From Paenibacillus mucilaginosus 3016 (GTDB taxonomy: Bacteria; Bacillota; Bacilli; Paenibacillales; NBRC-103111): 64,000 bases of DNA. Position 1 is the first letter of the stretch. Every line of letters starts with the position of its first letter. Location: contig NC_016935.1 in assembly GCF_000250655.1 (NCBI RefSeq), forward strand, positions 2,746,001-2,810,000, in the 5' to 3' direction. Shown piece by piece: positions 18,527 to 27,096 of this stretch. The position numbers and the translations under genes are program-made. Under the pieces are notes generated by a model. The model was not told where the DNA came from and did no database searches. It saw nothing but the letters and a program-made list of their open reading frames with translations.

Positions 18527-19543
18527 ATGAACGTGATGACAAGACGATGGAGCCGCCGGTGCGCCGGGGCCCTCCCGCTTCTGCTGCTGCTGACGGCCTG
18601 TACGGGAGAGTGGCTCCCGGCCAAGGGAACGGAGAGCCGGGAGACGGAGGCATTTCCCAGGAAATCGATCACCCTGATCGTTCCGTATGCCGCCGGAGGC
18701 GGGACGGACCTGACGGCCAGAGCACTGGCGAAGGCAGCGGAGAAGCACCTGCCCCAGCCGATCGCGGTGGTGAACCGGACAGGCGGCGGCGGCTCCATCG
18801 GGCTGATGGAAGGCGCGGGGGCCAAAGCGGACGGCTACACGGTCACGTACCTCGTGGCGGAGCTGACGACGCTTCCGCATCTGGGGCTGCTGCCGGTCAC
18901 TTACGAGGACTTCAAGCCGATCGCGCAGACGAATCTGGACCCGTCCGCCATTACAGTGAGGGCGGAAGCGCCATGGACTACGGCGGCGGAGTTCCTGGAC
19001 TTTGCGAAAGCGCATCCAGGCAAAGTGAAGATGGGCAACGCGGGTACGGGGAGCATCTGGCATCTGGCGGCGGCGACCCTGGAGAAAGGCACGGGGGTCA
19101 AGTTCAGCCATATTCCGTTCGAAGGTGCGGGACCCGCGGTATCCGCCCTGACGAGCGGCTTCGTCGATGCGGTCCCGGTGAGTCCGGCGGAAGTGAAGAC
19201 CCAGGTAGAGCAGGGAACGCTCCGCACGCTCGCAGTGAATGCGGAGCAGCGGTCGGAGGCGCTTCCCGGCGTACCCACGCTGAAGGAGGCCACCGGCCTC
19301 AGTGTCCAGTTCACCGGCACGTGGAGAGGCTTGGCCGTGCCGAAGGATACGCCGGACGAGGTGACGGCGGTGCTGGCCGAAGCGTTCACGAAGGCGGCGG
19401 GAGAGGAAGACTTCCGGGTCTTCATGAAGGAGAATGGGCTCGGGCTGATGATCAGGGACGGCGAAGGCTTCCGCGGGCAGATGAAGGCCAGCCATGATGC
19501 CTTCGCCAGGCTGATTCCCGAGCTCGGATTAAGCCGGAAATAA
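18527..19543 (+). CDS. Tripartite tricarboxylate transporter-type (TctC/Bug) solute-binding lipoprotein
   Basis: About 338 residues. The start may be ATG 18527, GTG 18533 or ATG 18536, all near AAAGAGG; the later ones give better spacing. The signal peptide ends at a lipobox, LLLTAC. SITLIVPYAAGGGTDLTARAL and NRTGGGGSIG are the ligand-binding signatures of the TctC family, which bind carboxylates such as citrate or other organic acids. No TctA or TctB membrane subunits occur in the window. It may therefore act as a receptor for the preceding sensor or supply a distant transporter (inferred). Confidence 0.85.
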   Translation: MNVMTRRWSRRCAGALPLLLLLTACTGEWLPAKGTESRETEAFPRKSITLIVPYAAGGGTDLTARALAKAAEKHLPQPIAVVNRTGGGGSIGLMEGAGAKADGYTVTYLVAELTTLPHLGLLPVTYEDFKPIAQTNLDPSAITVRAEAPWTTAAEFLDFAKAHPGKVKMGNAGTGSIWHLAAATLEKGTGVKFSHIPFEGAGPAVSALTSGFVDAVPVSPAEVKTQVEQGTLRTLAVNAEQRSEALPGVPTLKEATGLSVQFTGTWRGLAVPKDTPDEVTAVLAEAFTKAAGEEDFRVFMKENGLGLMIRDGEGFRGQMKASHDAFARLIPELGLSRK

Positions 19544-19586
19544 AACCGGTGTAAGCGTTGTATAAGGGAAGGGTGTGCGAAGAGAG

Positions 19587-20588
19587 ATGGCGATCAAGAA
19601 AACATTGGATCGAATCCCCGGCGGCATGATGCTCGTGCCGCTGTTCATCGGGGCGATCGTCCACACGTTCTGGCCCGATTCGGGCAAGTATTTCGGTTCG
19701 TTTACGAACGGTCTCATGACCGGCACGGTGCCGATCCTGGCCGTCTGGTTCTTCTGTATGGGAGCCGGCATTGACATCAGGGCCACGGGCACGGTGCTTC
19801 GCAAGTCCGGGACACTGGTGCTCACGAAGATCGCCGTCGCCTGGATCGTCGCGATCATTGCCGGACAATTCCTGCCGGAGGGCGGCATCCAGACCGGCTT
19901 CTTCGCCGGACTCTCGGTGCTTGCGCTGATCGCCGCAATGGACATGACCAACGGCGGATTGTACGCCTCGATCATGCAGCAGTACGGCACCAAGGAAGAG
20001 GCGGGCGCCTTCGTGCTCATGTCACTGGAATCCGGCCCGCTGGTCACCATGCTGATTCTGGGCACCACGGGGCTGGCGGCCTTCGAGCCGCACCACTTCG
20101 TCGGCGCGGTCCTGCCGTTCATGATCGGATTTATTCTGGGCAACCTCGACCACGACCTGCGGGAGTTTTTCGGCAAGGCGACTCATACGCTGATTCCCTT
20201 CTTCGGCTTCGCGCTGGGGAACTCGATCGACCTCGGCGTGATTCTGCAGACCGGCCTCCTGGGCATTCTGCTCGGCATAGCGGTGATCATTGTCACGGGA
20301 ATCCCGCTCATCCTCGCGGACAAGTGGATCGGCGGCGGGAACGGCACGGCGGGCCTGGCCGCCTCCAGTACGGCAGGCGCGGCGGTAGCCAACCCGATGA
20401 TTATCGCGAACATGAAGCCGGAATTCATGTCCGCGGCGCAGTCTGCAACCGCTTTAGTCGCCGCATGCGTCATCGTGACTTCCATTCTCGTTCCGATTCT
20501 GACCGCTTACTGGGCGGATTGGATGAAGAAGCGCAGGGGCAGCGTACCGGTGCAGGGCGTCGGTCCGGGGCAGGAGCGTACGGTGTAA
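19587..20588 (+). CDS. kdgT: 2-keto-3-deoxygluconate permease
   Basis: 333 residues from ATG 19587 ([19 protein letters not shown]...), the start that matches the family. [34 protein letters not shown] and [14 protein letters not shown] are highly typical of KdgT, a proton-coupled importer of 2-keto-3-deoxygluconate, a breakdown product of pectin and alginate. About ten membrane helices. It follows the TctC protein by 43 bases and is closed by the terminator at 20667. KDG kinase and aldolase are not in the window. Confidence 0.92.
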   Translation: MAIKKTLDRIPGGMMLVPLFIGAIVHTFWPDSGKYFGSFTNGLMTGTVPILAVWFFCMGAGIDIRATGTVLRKSGTLVLTKIAVAWIVAIIAGQFLPEGGIQTGFFAGLSVLALIAAMDMTNGGLYASIMQQYGTKEEAGAFVLMSLESGPLVTMLILGTTGLAAFEPHHFVGAVLPFMIGFILGNLDHDLREFFGKATHTLIPFFGFALGNSIDLGVILQTGLLGILLGIAVIIVTGIPLILADKWIGGGNGTAGLAASSTAGAAVANPMIIANMKPEFMSAAQSATALVAACVIVTSILVPILTAYWADWMKKRRGSVPVQGVGPGQERTV

Positions 20589-20666
20589 GAGGCGCAGTAA
20601 AGATCACAGCCAGCCCCGAGCCCTCAGCCGGGACCGCTGCAGGAATAGATTGCGTCAGCAGAGAGA

Positions 20667-20698
20667 GGAGCCACGCCGTTTGCGGCGGGCTCCTTTTT
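20667..20698 (+). terminator. Rho-independent terminator of kdgT
   Basis: GGAGCC-A-CGCCG (20667-20678), loop TTTG, CGGCG-GGCTCC (20683-20693), then TTTTT. Confidence 0.9.
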
Positions 20699-20712
20699 CG
20701 TACGATCACGAA

Positions 20713-20761
20713 AAAGCGCTCATCGTCCTTACTAGTAGGGCTAAGGCTTTATCTCCTCTTG
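20713..20761 (+). repeat. Member of the 58-nt palindromic repeat family
   Basis: AAAGCGCTCATCGTCCTTAC (20713-20732), then AGGGCTAAGGCTTTATCTCC, parallels the copies at 47440 and 48031 in block order (CGC-CATCGTCCTTAC, AAG-C, TTTATCT). Confidence 0.55.
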
Positions 20762-20788
20762 CAGGCAGCGGCGCGTCCGGGTTTCCCC

Positions 20789-21370
20789 TTATGCCAGTTT
20801 GGCTCCGAGCCGCTTCACCCGCTCGAGATATCCCGCCCGCTGCTGCGGCGTCGTAGATTTGATCGGCGTGATCTCGGTGATCCGCACCGGCTTGATCCCG
20901 CAGAAGTGAAGGATATTGCGCTTCATGACGTTATGCCCGGCGTGCCCGTAGATCCACCGGTTGTACCACGAAGGCGTATCCATCGTGACGATGAGTCGGG
21001 CGGTTTTGCCTGTGAGGAGCTTATCCCACAGCACGGAGTTCTCCCGGTACTTGAAGGCGAAGCCCGGCAGGAAGATCCGGTCGATGAAGCCCTTGAGCAC
21101 CGCCGGCATCGCTCCCCACCAGGTGGGGTAGACGAACACGAGATGCTCGGCCCAGCGGATGAGCTCCTGGGCTTCTTTGAGCTCGGGCTCGAGCTCGGTT
21201 CTTTGGTTGTAGCCGTGCTTCAGCACGGGATTGAAGGCGATGCGGCTGAGATCGATCTCCCGCACCTCGGCCTTGCTGCCTGAGGCTCCCTCGATATAAG
21301 CCCTGGACAGGGCGGAGCAGAAGCTCTGCGGGTCGGAATGACCGGTAATCACAAGAATTTTCGTTGTCAA
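20789..21370 (-). CDS. Flavodoxin-fold NAD(P)H oxidoreductase (quinone reductase-like)
   Basis: 193 residues. KILVITGHSDPQSFCSAL is the FMN phosphate-binding loop of the Flavodoxin_2 (NQO1/KefF/MdaB) family, and VFVYPTWWGAMPAVLKGFIDR is the next signature. Such enzymes reduce quinones or azo and nitro compounds with NAD(P)H. The gene is divergent from an AraC regulator (start 21485), so it is probably that regulator's target. Start ATG 21370 with GGGGAG upstream. Confidence 0.88.
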   Translation of the reverse strand: MTTKILVITGHSDPQSFCSALSRAYIEGASGSKAEVREIDLSRIAFNPVLKHGYNQRTELEPELKEAQELIRWAEHLVFVYPTWWGAMPAVLKGFIDRIFLPGFAFKYRENSVLWDKLLTGKTARLIVTMDTPSWYNRWIYGHAGHNVMKRNILHFCGIKPVRITEITPIKSTTPQQRAGYLERVKRLGAKLA

Positions 21371-21484
21371 TGCGGTTCTCCCCTTTGGTTCGGTGCGTTA
21401 TACTCATCATAGGACGTTTGGAAGGATAGACCAATGATCTGAGGCGCAGCGCAACTGCTCATTCGCGCAAAAGGAGGGATGGAC

Positions 21485-22498
21485 GTGAGCAGCCAGACCA
21501 TGGCGATCTCCATGGTGTACCCGGTGATGAAGGCGATCGTCCACAAGGGGTTCGATACGGAGCCGTTCTGCCGCTATGCCTCTTTCGACTCCAGCCTGCT
21601 GAAGGATGTGGAAGCCCGCATCCCGGCGGAGGAGTTGGAGCGGCTGATGTACGCAGCCGTGGAGTATACCCAGGATGACCACTTCGGCCTGCACCAGGGC
21701 CAGCTGATGGATATGATGGATATGGGGATTCTGGGTTATGTGATGATGCACTCGGGGAAGGTGGCTGACGCTTTGTCCGCCTACCGTAGGTATAATATCA
21801 TCCTGTGCAGCGGGTTTAACCTCGATTGGAAAGAAGAAGGGGAGAAGGTGCATCTCCGCTTGTTCTCCGAAGCCCCGAACGGCCGGATCTCCCGCCACTG
21901 CATGGAGGACATGGCGTCCTCGATCTATCATCTGATCGGCCGGCTGAGCCACCGGAAGGTGCCACTGGCCGGGGTGGAGTTCATGCATGAGGCGCCGGCC
22001 GATACGGCACCTTACCTGCCGGTCTTCGGGGTGGAGCCCCGGTTCGGCCGCGCGGAGACGGTGCTGCGGATGAGCCGCGAGGTGATGGATTACCCCATCC
22101 TGTATTCCGACCCGAAGCTGCGCGGGATGTTCGAAGCGATCGCCGAGGAGACGAGGAGCCGGCTGGCACCGGGGAAACTATTCTCCGACAGGGTGTACCA
22201 TTGGATGATGAAATGCATGCCTGTTCAATTTCCAACGCTGCAGGAGACGGCGGAGTCGTTCGAGATGAGCGCGAGAACCCTCCAAAGCAAATTAAAAGAG
22301 GAGAATACGTCTTATAACGAGCTGTCGGCGGTGGTGCGCAAAGAGCTGGCGATAAGCTATCTCAAGCAGCCGGGCTATTCCGTCGGGGATATCGCGTATC
22401 TGCTGCATTTCTCAGAGCCGAGCGCCTTCCAGAATGCTTTCAAAAAATGGACGGGGGTTACGCCGGGCCAGTACCGGGCGAAGGGGACAGCTTCGTAA
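21485..22498 (+). CDS. AraC-family transcriptional regulator (arabinose-binding-like N-domain)
   Basis: About 337 residues. GTG 21485 is preferred because AAAGGAGGG abuts the ATG at 21479 directly and is correctly spaced from the GTG. The N-terminal region (HFGLHQGQLMDMMDMGILGYVMMHS) is of the OruR/ArgR-like Arabinose_bd type. The C-terminal HTH includes VGDIAYLLHFSEPSAFQNAFKKW and ends TGVTPGQYR. It is divergent from the flavodoxin-fold oxidoreductase, with 114 bases between them. Confidence 0.86.
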   Translation: MSSQTMAISMVYPVMKAIVHKGFDTEPFCRYASFDSSLLKDVEARIPAEELERLMYAAVEYTQDDHFGLHQGQLMDMMDMGILGYVMMHSGKVADALSAYRRYNIILCSGFNLDWKEEGEKVHLRLFSEAPNGRISRHCMEDMASSIYHLIGRLSHRKVPLAGVEFMHEAPADTAPYLPVFGVEPRFGRAETVLRMSREVMDYPILYSDPKLRGMFEAIAEETRSRLAPGKLFSDRVYHWMMKCMPVQFPTLQETAESFEMSARTLQSKLKEENTSYNELSAVVRKELAISYLKQPGYSVGDIAYLLHFSEPSAFQNAFKKWTGVTPGQYRAKGTAS

Positions 22499-22525
22499 GA
22501 AGAAGCCTGCAAGTGCGGCGGAGCG

Positions 22526-22595
22526 CGGAAAATCCGTGTTAGCCGGTACGAATCAAGGTGCTGCCTCTTCGGAACACGGAAAATCCGTGTTAGCC
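22526..22595 (+). repeat. Two direct copies of a 19-nt hairpin repeat
   Basis: CGGAAAATCCGTGTTAGCC occurs at 22526-22544 and again at 22577-22595, a 51-base period. The second copy extends to the hairpin AACACGGA-AAA-TCCGTGTT. Confidence 0.7.
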
Positions 22596-22680
22596 TGGCC
22601 ATTAACCATCGTGTGCGCGGGGTATTCCCAGCTGAGGCACATCACGAGCAGCTGAACGGTTTGCATGAATAAGACGATTT

Positions 22681-22727
22681 AGCGGCAGCTGGGGGTTGGA
22701 GACATCCCCCGGTCTGCCGCTTTTTTT
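22681..22727 (+). terminator. Rho-independent terminator
   Basis: AGCGGCAG (22681-22688) pairs with CTGCCGCT (22714-22721), with an inner GGGGG/CCCCC helix, followed by seven T residues. It lies 180 bases after the AraC gene. Confidence 0.85.
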
Positions 22728-22782
22728 GTGCTTTTCAGTATAGGATGCTTTCCCAGAAGCTTCCTTAAGGAGTGTGCCTATC

Positions 22783-22949
22783 GAAAGCGAGGAGATATTT
22801 TTTGAAAGCGACCTTTATGCAAAGCGTAACGGAACGAAAAAAGATATGCCCGAATGCGGAGGAGGAAGGCATGCATGACTGGAAAGCGAGGAGATATCTT
22901 TTTAAAGCGACCTTTATGCAAAGCATAACGGAGCGCAAAAAGATACTCC
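22783..22949 (+). repeat. Tandem pair of 68-nt palindromic repeats
   Basis: Copies at 22783-22850 and 22882-22949 share GAAAGCGAGGAGATAT, then AAAGCGACCTTTATGCAAAG, then TAACGGA, then AAAAAGATA. Each folds on itself: GAGATATC-TTTTT with AAAAAGATA-CTC on the outside and TTATGC-AAA-GCATAA at the tip. The second copy ends 13 bases from the stop of the convergent AraC gene. Confidence 0.75.
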
Positions 22950-22962
22950 GAGCGTGGAGCGT

Positions 22963-23961
22963 TCACAGCATCGCCTCCCTGCGCTTGCGGTACTGGACCG
23001 GCGTCATGCCGTAGATCTCGCTGAACTTGCGGTAGAAGAAGGAGATGCTCGAATACCCGATCTCGCCCACAATCTGCTCGATCGGCAGGTCGGAATGCTG
23101 AAGCAGCAGCGTGGCCTTGCTGATTTTCTGCAGCTGGAGGAGCTCCTTGAAGGACTTCCCGGTTCCCTGCTTGAGCAGGGCGGTCAGGTAATTCGGGTGA
23201 AAATTGAAGTGCGCGGCCATCTGCGTCAAGGTGCAGTCCCGGTAGTGGTCCTCGATGTATTTGAGAAAATCAATCAGCGAATGCGCCGGCTTGTCCTCTT
23301 TGTCCCCCTTGACCTTCAAAAGTTGTTCATTCAGCCGGATCATCTCGGTGAACAGGATGACAAGATAGGAGTCGATGATCTGCTGCGAATACGCCTTGCG
23401 GTCATAGTACTCGCACATGATCTGCTCCATGACATGCGGAATGCGTTCGTCCCGGGAATCGGCTTGGAACAGAAGATACCGGTTACGCCTGCGGCTGTCC
23501 ACCAGGGAGTCCACGAGGAACGAAGAGATAATGCTCTGGTGGGAGAGCCGGCTCAAAAACGCGGGGGACAAGTAGTCCATCCGCAGGATGATGTTGATGA
23601 CAATATCCGTCGGCTTGGTCTCCAGCACCCGGTGGGGAACCTCCTTGTCGACGAAGATGAACGATCCCTTGCCGAGCGGGATCTCTTTGTGCTGGATCTG
23701 GACCGTGCAGCTGCCCTCGTAGACATAGGTCAGCTCCAGATAATTATGAATGTGAAGCGGGATGTAGCTCTCATAAGGCTGCTGGGAAATGGCAATACTG
23801 CCTTCGACCAGCTCGCTAGCGACATCCACGGCGGAATAGAAATGATAGGCTTCCATGCCGTCGATCATCGTGTAGTCAGGCTGGAATTTGTCACGGACGG
23901 TCGTCCAGTCGCTGGTCTGGTTGCGCCGGCGGAGGAGGGCTTCAAGTTCGCTCAGATTCAT
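22963..23961 (-). CDS. AraC-family transcriptional regulator of the rhamnoside operon
   Basis: 332 residues. The N-terminal cupin (PLHIHNYLELTYVYEGSCTV, KGSFIFVDKEVPH) is the sensor domain. The C-terminal HTH pair (LTQMAAHFNFHPNYLTALLK and IEQIVGEIGYSSISFFYRKF) is followed by GMTPVQYRKRR. It is divergent from the alpha-L-rhamnosidase gene, with 195 bases between them, and is the expected regulator of the 24-32 kb operon (inferred). Start ATG 23961 after a GGAGAG sequence. Confidence 0.88.
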   Translation of the reverse strand: MNLSELEALLRRRNQTSDWTTVRDKFQPDYTMIDGMEAYHFYSAVDVASELVEGSIAISQQPYESYIPLHIHNYLELTYVYEGSCTVQIQHKEIPLGKGSFIFVDKEVPHRVLETKPTDIVINIILRMDYLSPAFLSRLSHQSIISSFLVDSLVDSRRRNRYLLFQADSRDERIPHVMEQIMCEYYDRKAYSQQIIDSYLVILFTEMIRLNEQLLKVKGDKEDKPAHSLIDFLKYIEDHYRDCTLTQMAAHFNFHPNYLTALLKQGTGKSFKELLQLQKISKATLLLQHSDLPIEQIVGEIGYSSISFFYRKFSEIYGMTPVQYRKRREAML

Positions 23962-24056
23962 GGGGTCTCTCCTGGGATGTTAGTCTCTTGTGCATCCTTC
24001 TGAACCGATTATAACATCTTTGATTCGAGCAAGAAATCCCTTCGCTTTTGAGATTA

Positions 24057-24085
24057 TTAGATATGAAACCGTTTGCTATTATAAG
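24057..24085 (+). promoter_or_regulatory. Possible promoter of the rhamnosidase operon
   Basis: TTAGAT and TATAAG are separated by 17 bases in the AT-rich gap, 72 bases before the gene. The -35 match is weak, as expected for an activator-dependent promoter. Confidence 0.35.
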
Positions 24086-24156
24086 GCTTATACAAACCAA
24101 GCCGTATCGAAACCAGGGAACAACAGGCTGCAGGGCAGGATAGGAGGAAGTCGCTT

Positions 24157-27090
24157 ATGGCAGCAGGACATCAAGCCGATCAACTTCAAGCAATCAACCT
24201 CCGGTGCGATTACCGGAAAAATCCAATCGGGACGGGAGAGAAGCGGCCGCGCTTCAGCTGGCAGCTCATCTCGGAAGACAGAGGCACCATCCAGACGGCT
24301 TTCCGGGTACAAGTGGGCAGGGAAAGCGGTGATTTCGGAGAGCCCTTCTGGGATTCGGGCAAAATCCCGTCAGAGGATTCGCTTCATGTGAAGTATGAGG
24401 GGCCCCAGCTGGCATCGCGTACGCGGTATTACTACCGCGTCAAGGTCTGGGACCAGGCGGGGAATGAATCCGCATGGAGCGAGCCGGCCTGGTGGGAGAC
24501 CGGCCTGCTCGATGAATCCGAGTGGAAGGCGCAGTGGATCACGCCGCACCCGGACGCGATTGATCCGCGGACCGAGGCCGTGTTTCTCCTTCGCAAGCGG
24601 ATCCACGTCCGGCCGGGGCTGCAGCGGGCTGTCGCCTATGCATCGACCCTCGGCTTATACGAGCTCTACGTAAACGGGGAGCGGGCAGGGGACGCGGAGC
24701 TGACACCGGGATGGACGAGCTATCACCACCGGATTCAGTACCAGGCCTACGACGTGACCGGGCATCTTCAGGAAGGCGGCGGCGGCATAGGCATCCTGCT
24801 GGCGGACGGCTGGTACAAGGGCGGCATGGGCGATGCCCATAACCGGTTCCGGTACGGCGAGCGCCGGGCGGCCTTTCTGCAGCTCCATCTCCGCTATAAG
24901 GATGGGAGCGAAGAGGCGGTCGTGACCGATGCGAGCTGGCTGGCATCCACAGGCCCGATCCTCAGCTCCAGTCTGTACGACGGGGAAGTGTATGACGCCC
25001 GTCTGGAGCGGAGCGGCTGGAGCTGCGCCTCTGCGGAGGAGCTAGGCTGGCACCCGGTCACTGCAATTGAACCGCCCGCGGCGCAGCTGATCGCCCAGGA
25101 GAATGAGCCGGTGCGCGTCACGCAGGTGATCCGCCCGGTGCGTTCCTTCCTCACACCGGCGGGGGCCGCCGTGCTGGACATGGGCCAGAACATGGTGGGC
25201 CGCATCCGACTGAAGCCGGATGTGCCGGCGGGCACGGTCATCACTCTGCGGCATGCGGAGGTGCTGGATCGGGACGGCGAGGTCTACTTCGGCAACCTGC
25301 GGACCGCGAAGCAGACCGTGGTCTACACCGCCAAGGGGGAGCCCGGCGAGACGTACGCGCCGCATTTTAGCTTCCAAGGCTTCCGCTATGTGCAGGTGGA
25401 AGGGCTGCCGATCCGGGAGAACGGTCCCGAATCGCACTCAGGCCCGCTGCCGCTCGATTGCTTCGCCGGTGAGGTGATGCACACCGATATGGAGCCTGCC
25501 GGCTCGTTCGAATGCTCTCATGAGGGGATCAATCAGCTGCAGCGCAACATCGTCTGGGGGCAGCGCGGCAACTTCGTCGATGTCCCGACGGACTGCCCCC
25601 AGCGCGATGAGCGGCTTGGCTGGACGGCCGACGCGCAGGTGTTCATGCGCACCGCGCTGTTCAACTACAACGGCGGCCCGTTCTTCACGAAGTGGCTCCG
25701 CGACCTGAAAGCGGACCAGCTGCCGGACGGCGGCGTACCGTTCGTCGTACCGGACACGAAGGTCGGCTCCTCCTCGGCGGGCTGGGGTGATGCCGCGGTG
25801 ATCTGCCCGTGGATCTTTTACCAGGTGTATGGGGACCGGCAGCTGCTGGAGGAGCAGTATGACAGCATGAAGGGGTGGGTCGGGTACATCCGGGCGCAGG
25901 GACCCAGCGAATACGCCTGGACCACCGGCTTCCACTTCGGAGACTGGCTGGCGCTCGACGCCAAGGAGAACAGCTTCACCGGCGCCACGCCGAAGGAGCT
26001 GATCGCGACCGCCTATTACGCCTACTCCACCCGCCTGCTGAGAGACGCGGCCGCCGTGCTGGGCCGTACGGAGGATGTACGGGAGTACACTGAGCTCTAT
26101 GAGAAGGTGGTCGCTCAGTTCCGAGGGGAGTATGTGACGCCGTTCGGGCGGATTGCTTCGCCTACGCAGACCGCGCATGTGCTTGCACTGGCCTTCGACC
26201 TCGTGGAAGCGCCGATGAAAGCCCGCATCGCCCAGAGTCTGAACGAGCTCATTGCCGAGCATAACGGACACCTGTCGACCGGCTTCATCGGCACGCCGCT
26301 CCTCTGCTTCGCCCTCTCGGATCACGGGTACCACGACACGGCGCTGAAGCTGCTGCTGCAGGAAGACTACCCGGGCTGGCTGTACGCCGTATCCCGAGGG
26401 GCGACCACGATCTGGGAGCACTGGGACGGCATCAAGGCGGACGGCTCGTTCTGGAGCGATCATATGAACTCGTTCAACCACTACGCCTATGGCTCCATCG
26501 GCGATTGGCTGTACCGTAGGGTGGCGGGCATCGATCTCGACCCGGCGGCTCCGGCTTACAAGCGGATCCGCATCGCCCCCGGCATCGGCGGCCGCCGGCT
26601 GACCTCGGCCCGTGCCTCGCACGAGTCGATGTACGGAATGATCACGTGCTCCTGGCAGGTGGTGAACCGCGAGGAGGTCCATGTGACGCTAAGGATTCCG
26701 GCCAACACGACGGCCTCCGTCATACTGCCCGGCTGTACGCTCGCCGGGCTGGCCGAAAGCGGCTTACCGGCTGCCTCGGCCGACGGACTTTCCTCCTTCG
26801 AAGAGGGGGCGGACAGCCTGGCCTTCGAGGCGGGCTCGGGCGAATACCGCTTCGTATACCGGGCTCCGGCGCTGTTCGCGAATCGGTTTACCGTGGAGAA
26901 CAAGGTCAGAGAGCTTCAGGACGATCCGGAGGTCAAGGAAGTGCTGGAGCGGCATCTGCCCGAACTCCTCGCTCCGCCGCTGATGTACTTTGCCAAGAAT
27001 TGGACGCTGCAGCAGCTGGCGGACGATCCGCAGCTCCCGGTTACAGACGAGCGGATCGCCGCTTTATTACAGGAACTTCAGGAGGCGTAG
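24157..27090 (+). CDS. Alpha-L-rhamnosidase, GH78
   Basis: 977 residues with no signal peptide, so probably cytosolic. N-terminal beta-sandwich domains (RFSWQLISEDRGTIQTAFRV) precede the (alpha/alpha)6 catalytic domain. The acid-bearing signature DCPQRDERLGWTADAQVFMR is at about residue 478, and the base-bearing ATTIWEHWDGI at about 752. It removes terminal L-rhamnose from glycosides. A short C-terminal helical tail (DDPEVKEVLERHLPEL...) goes beyond the usual domain end. Start ATG 24157 with AGGAGGAAG upstream. It is the first gene of an operon continuing with a sugar symporter 6 bases later. Confidence 0.95.
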   Translation: MAAGHQADQLQAINLRCDYRKNPIGTGEKRPRFSWQLISEDRGTIQTAFRVQVGRESGDFGEPFWDSGKIPSEDSLHVKYEGPQLASRTRYYYRVKVWDQAGNESAWSEPAWWETGLLDESEWKAQWITPHPDAIDPRTEAVFLLRKRIHVRPGLQRAVAYASTLGLYELYVNGERAGDAELTPGWTSYHHRIQYQAYDVTGHLQEGGGGIGILLADGWYKGGMGDAHNRFRYGERRAAFLQLHLRYKDGSEEAVVTDASWLASTGPILSSSLYDGEVYDARLERSGWSCASAEELGWHPVTAIEPPAAQLIAQENEPVRVTQVIRPVRSFLTPAGAAVLDMGQNMVGRIRLKPDVPAGTVITLRHAEVLDRDGEVYFGNLRTAKQTVVYTAKGEPGETYAPHFSFQGFRYVQVEGLPIRENGPESHSGPLPLDCFAGEVMHTDMEPAGSFECSHEGINQLQRNIVWGQRGNFVDVPTDCPQRDERLGWTADAQVFMRTALFNYNGGPFFTKWLRDLKADQLPDGGVPFVVPDTKVGSSSAGWGDAAVICPWIFYQVYGDRQLLEEQYDSMKGWVGYIRAQGPSEYAWTTGFHFGDWLALDAKENSFTGATPKELIATAYYAYSTRLLRDAAAVLGRTEDVREYTELYEKVVAQFRGEYVTPFGRIASPTQTAHVLALAFDLVEAPMKARIAQSLNELIAEHNGHLSTGFIGTPLLCFALSDHGYHDTALKLLLQEDYPGWLYAVSRGATTIWEHWDGIKADGSFWSDHMNSFNHYAYGSIGDWLYRRVAGIDLDPAAPAYKRIRIAPGIGGRRLTSARASHESMYGMITCSWQVVNREEVHVTLRIPANTTASVILPGCTLAGLAESGLPAASADGLSSFEEGADSLAFEAGSGEYRFVYRAPALFANRFTVENKVRELQDDPEVKEVLERHLPELLAPPLMYFAKNWTLQQLADDPQLPVTDERIAALLQELQEA

Positions 27091-27096
27091 ACAACC

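Noticed and set aside
25438..26682. 414-codon open frame opposite the rhamnosidase
   Set aside because: Antisense shadow; the + strand catalytic motifs are unambiguous.
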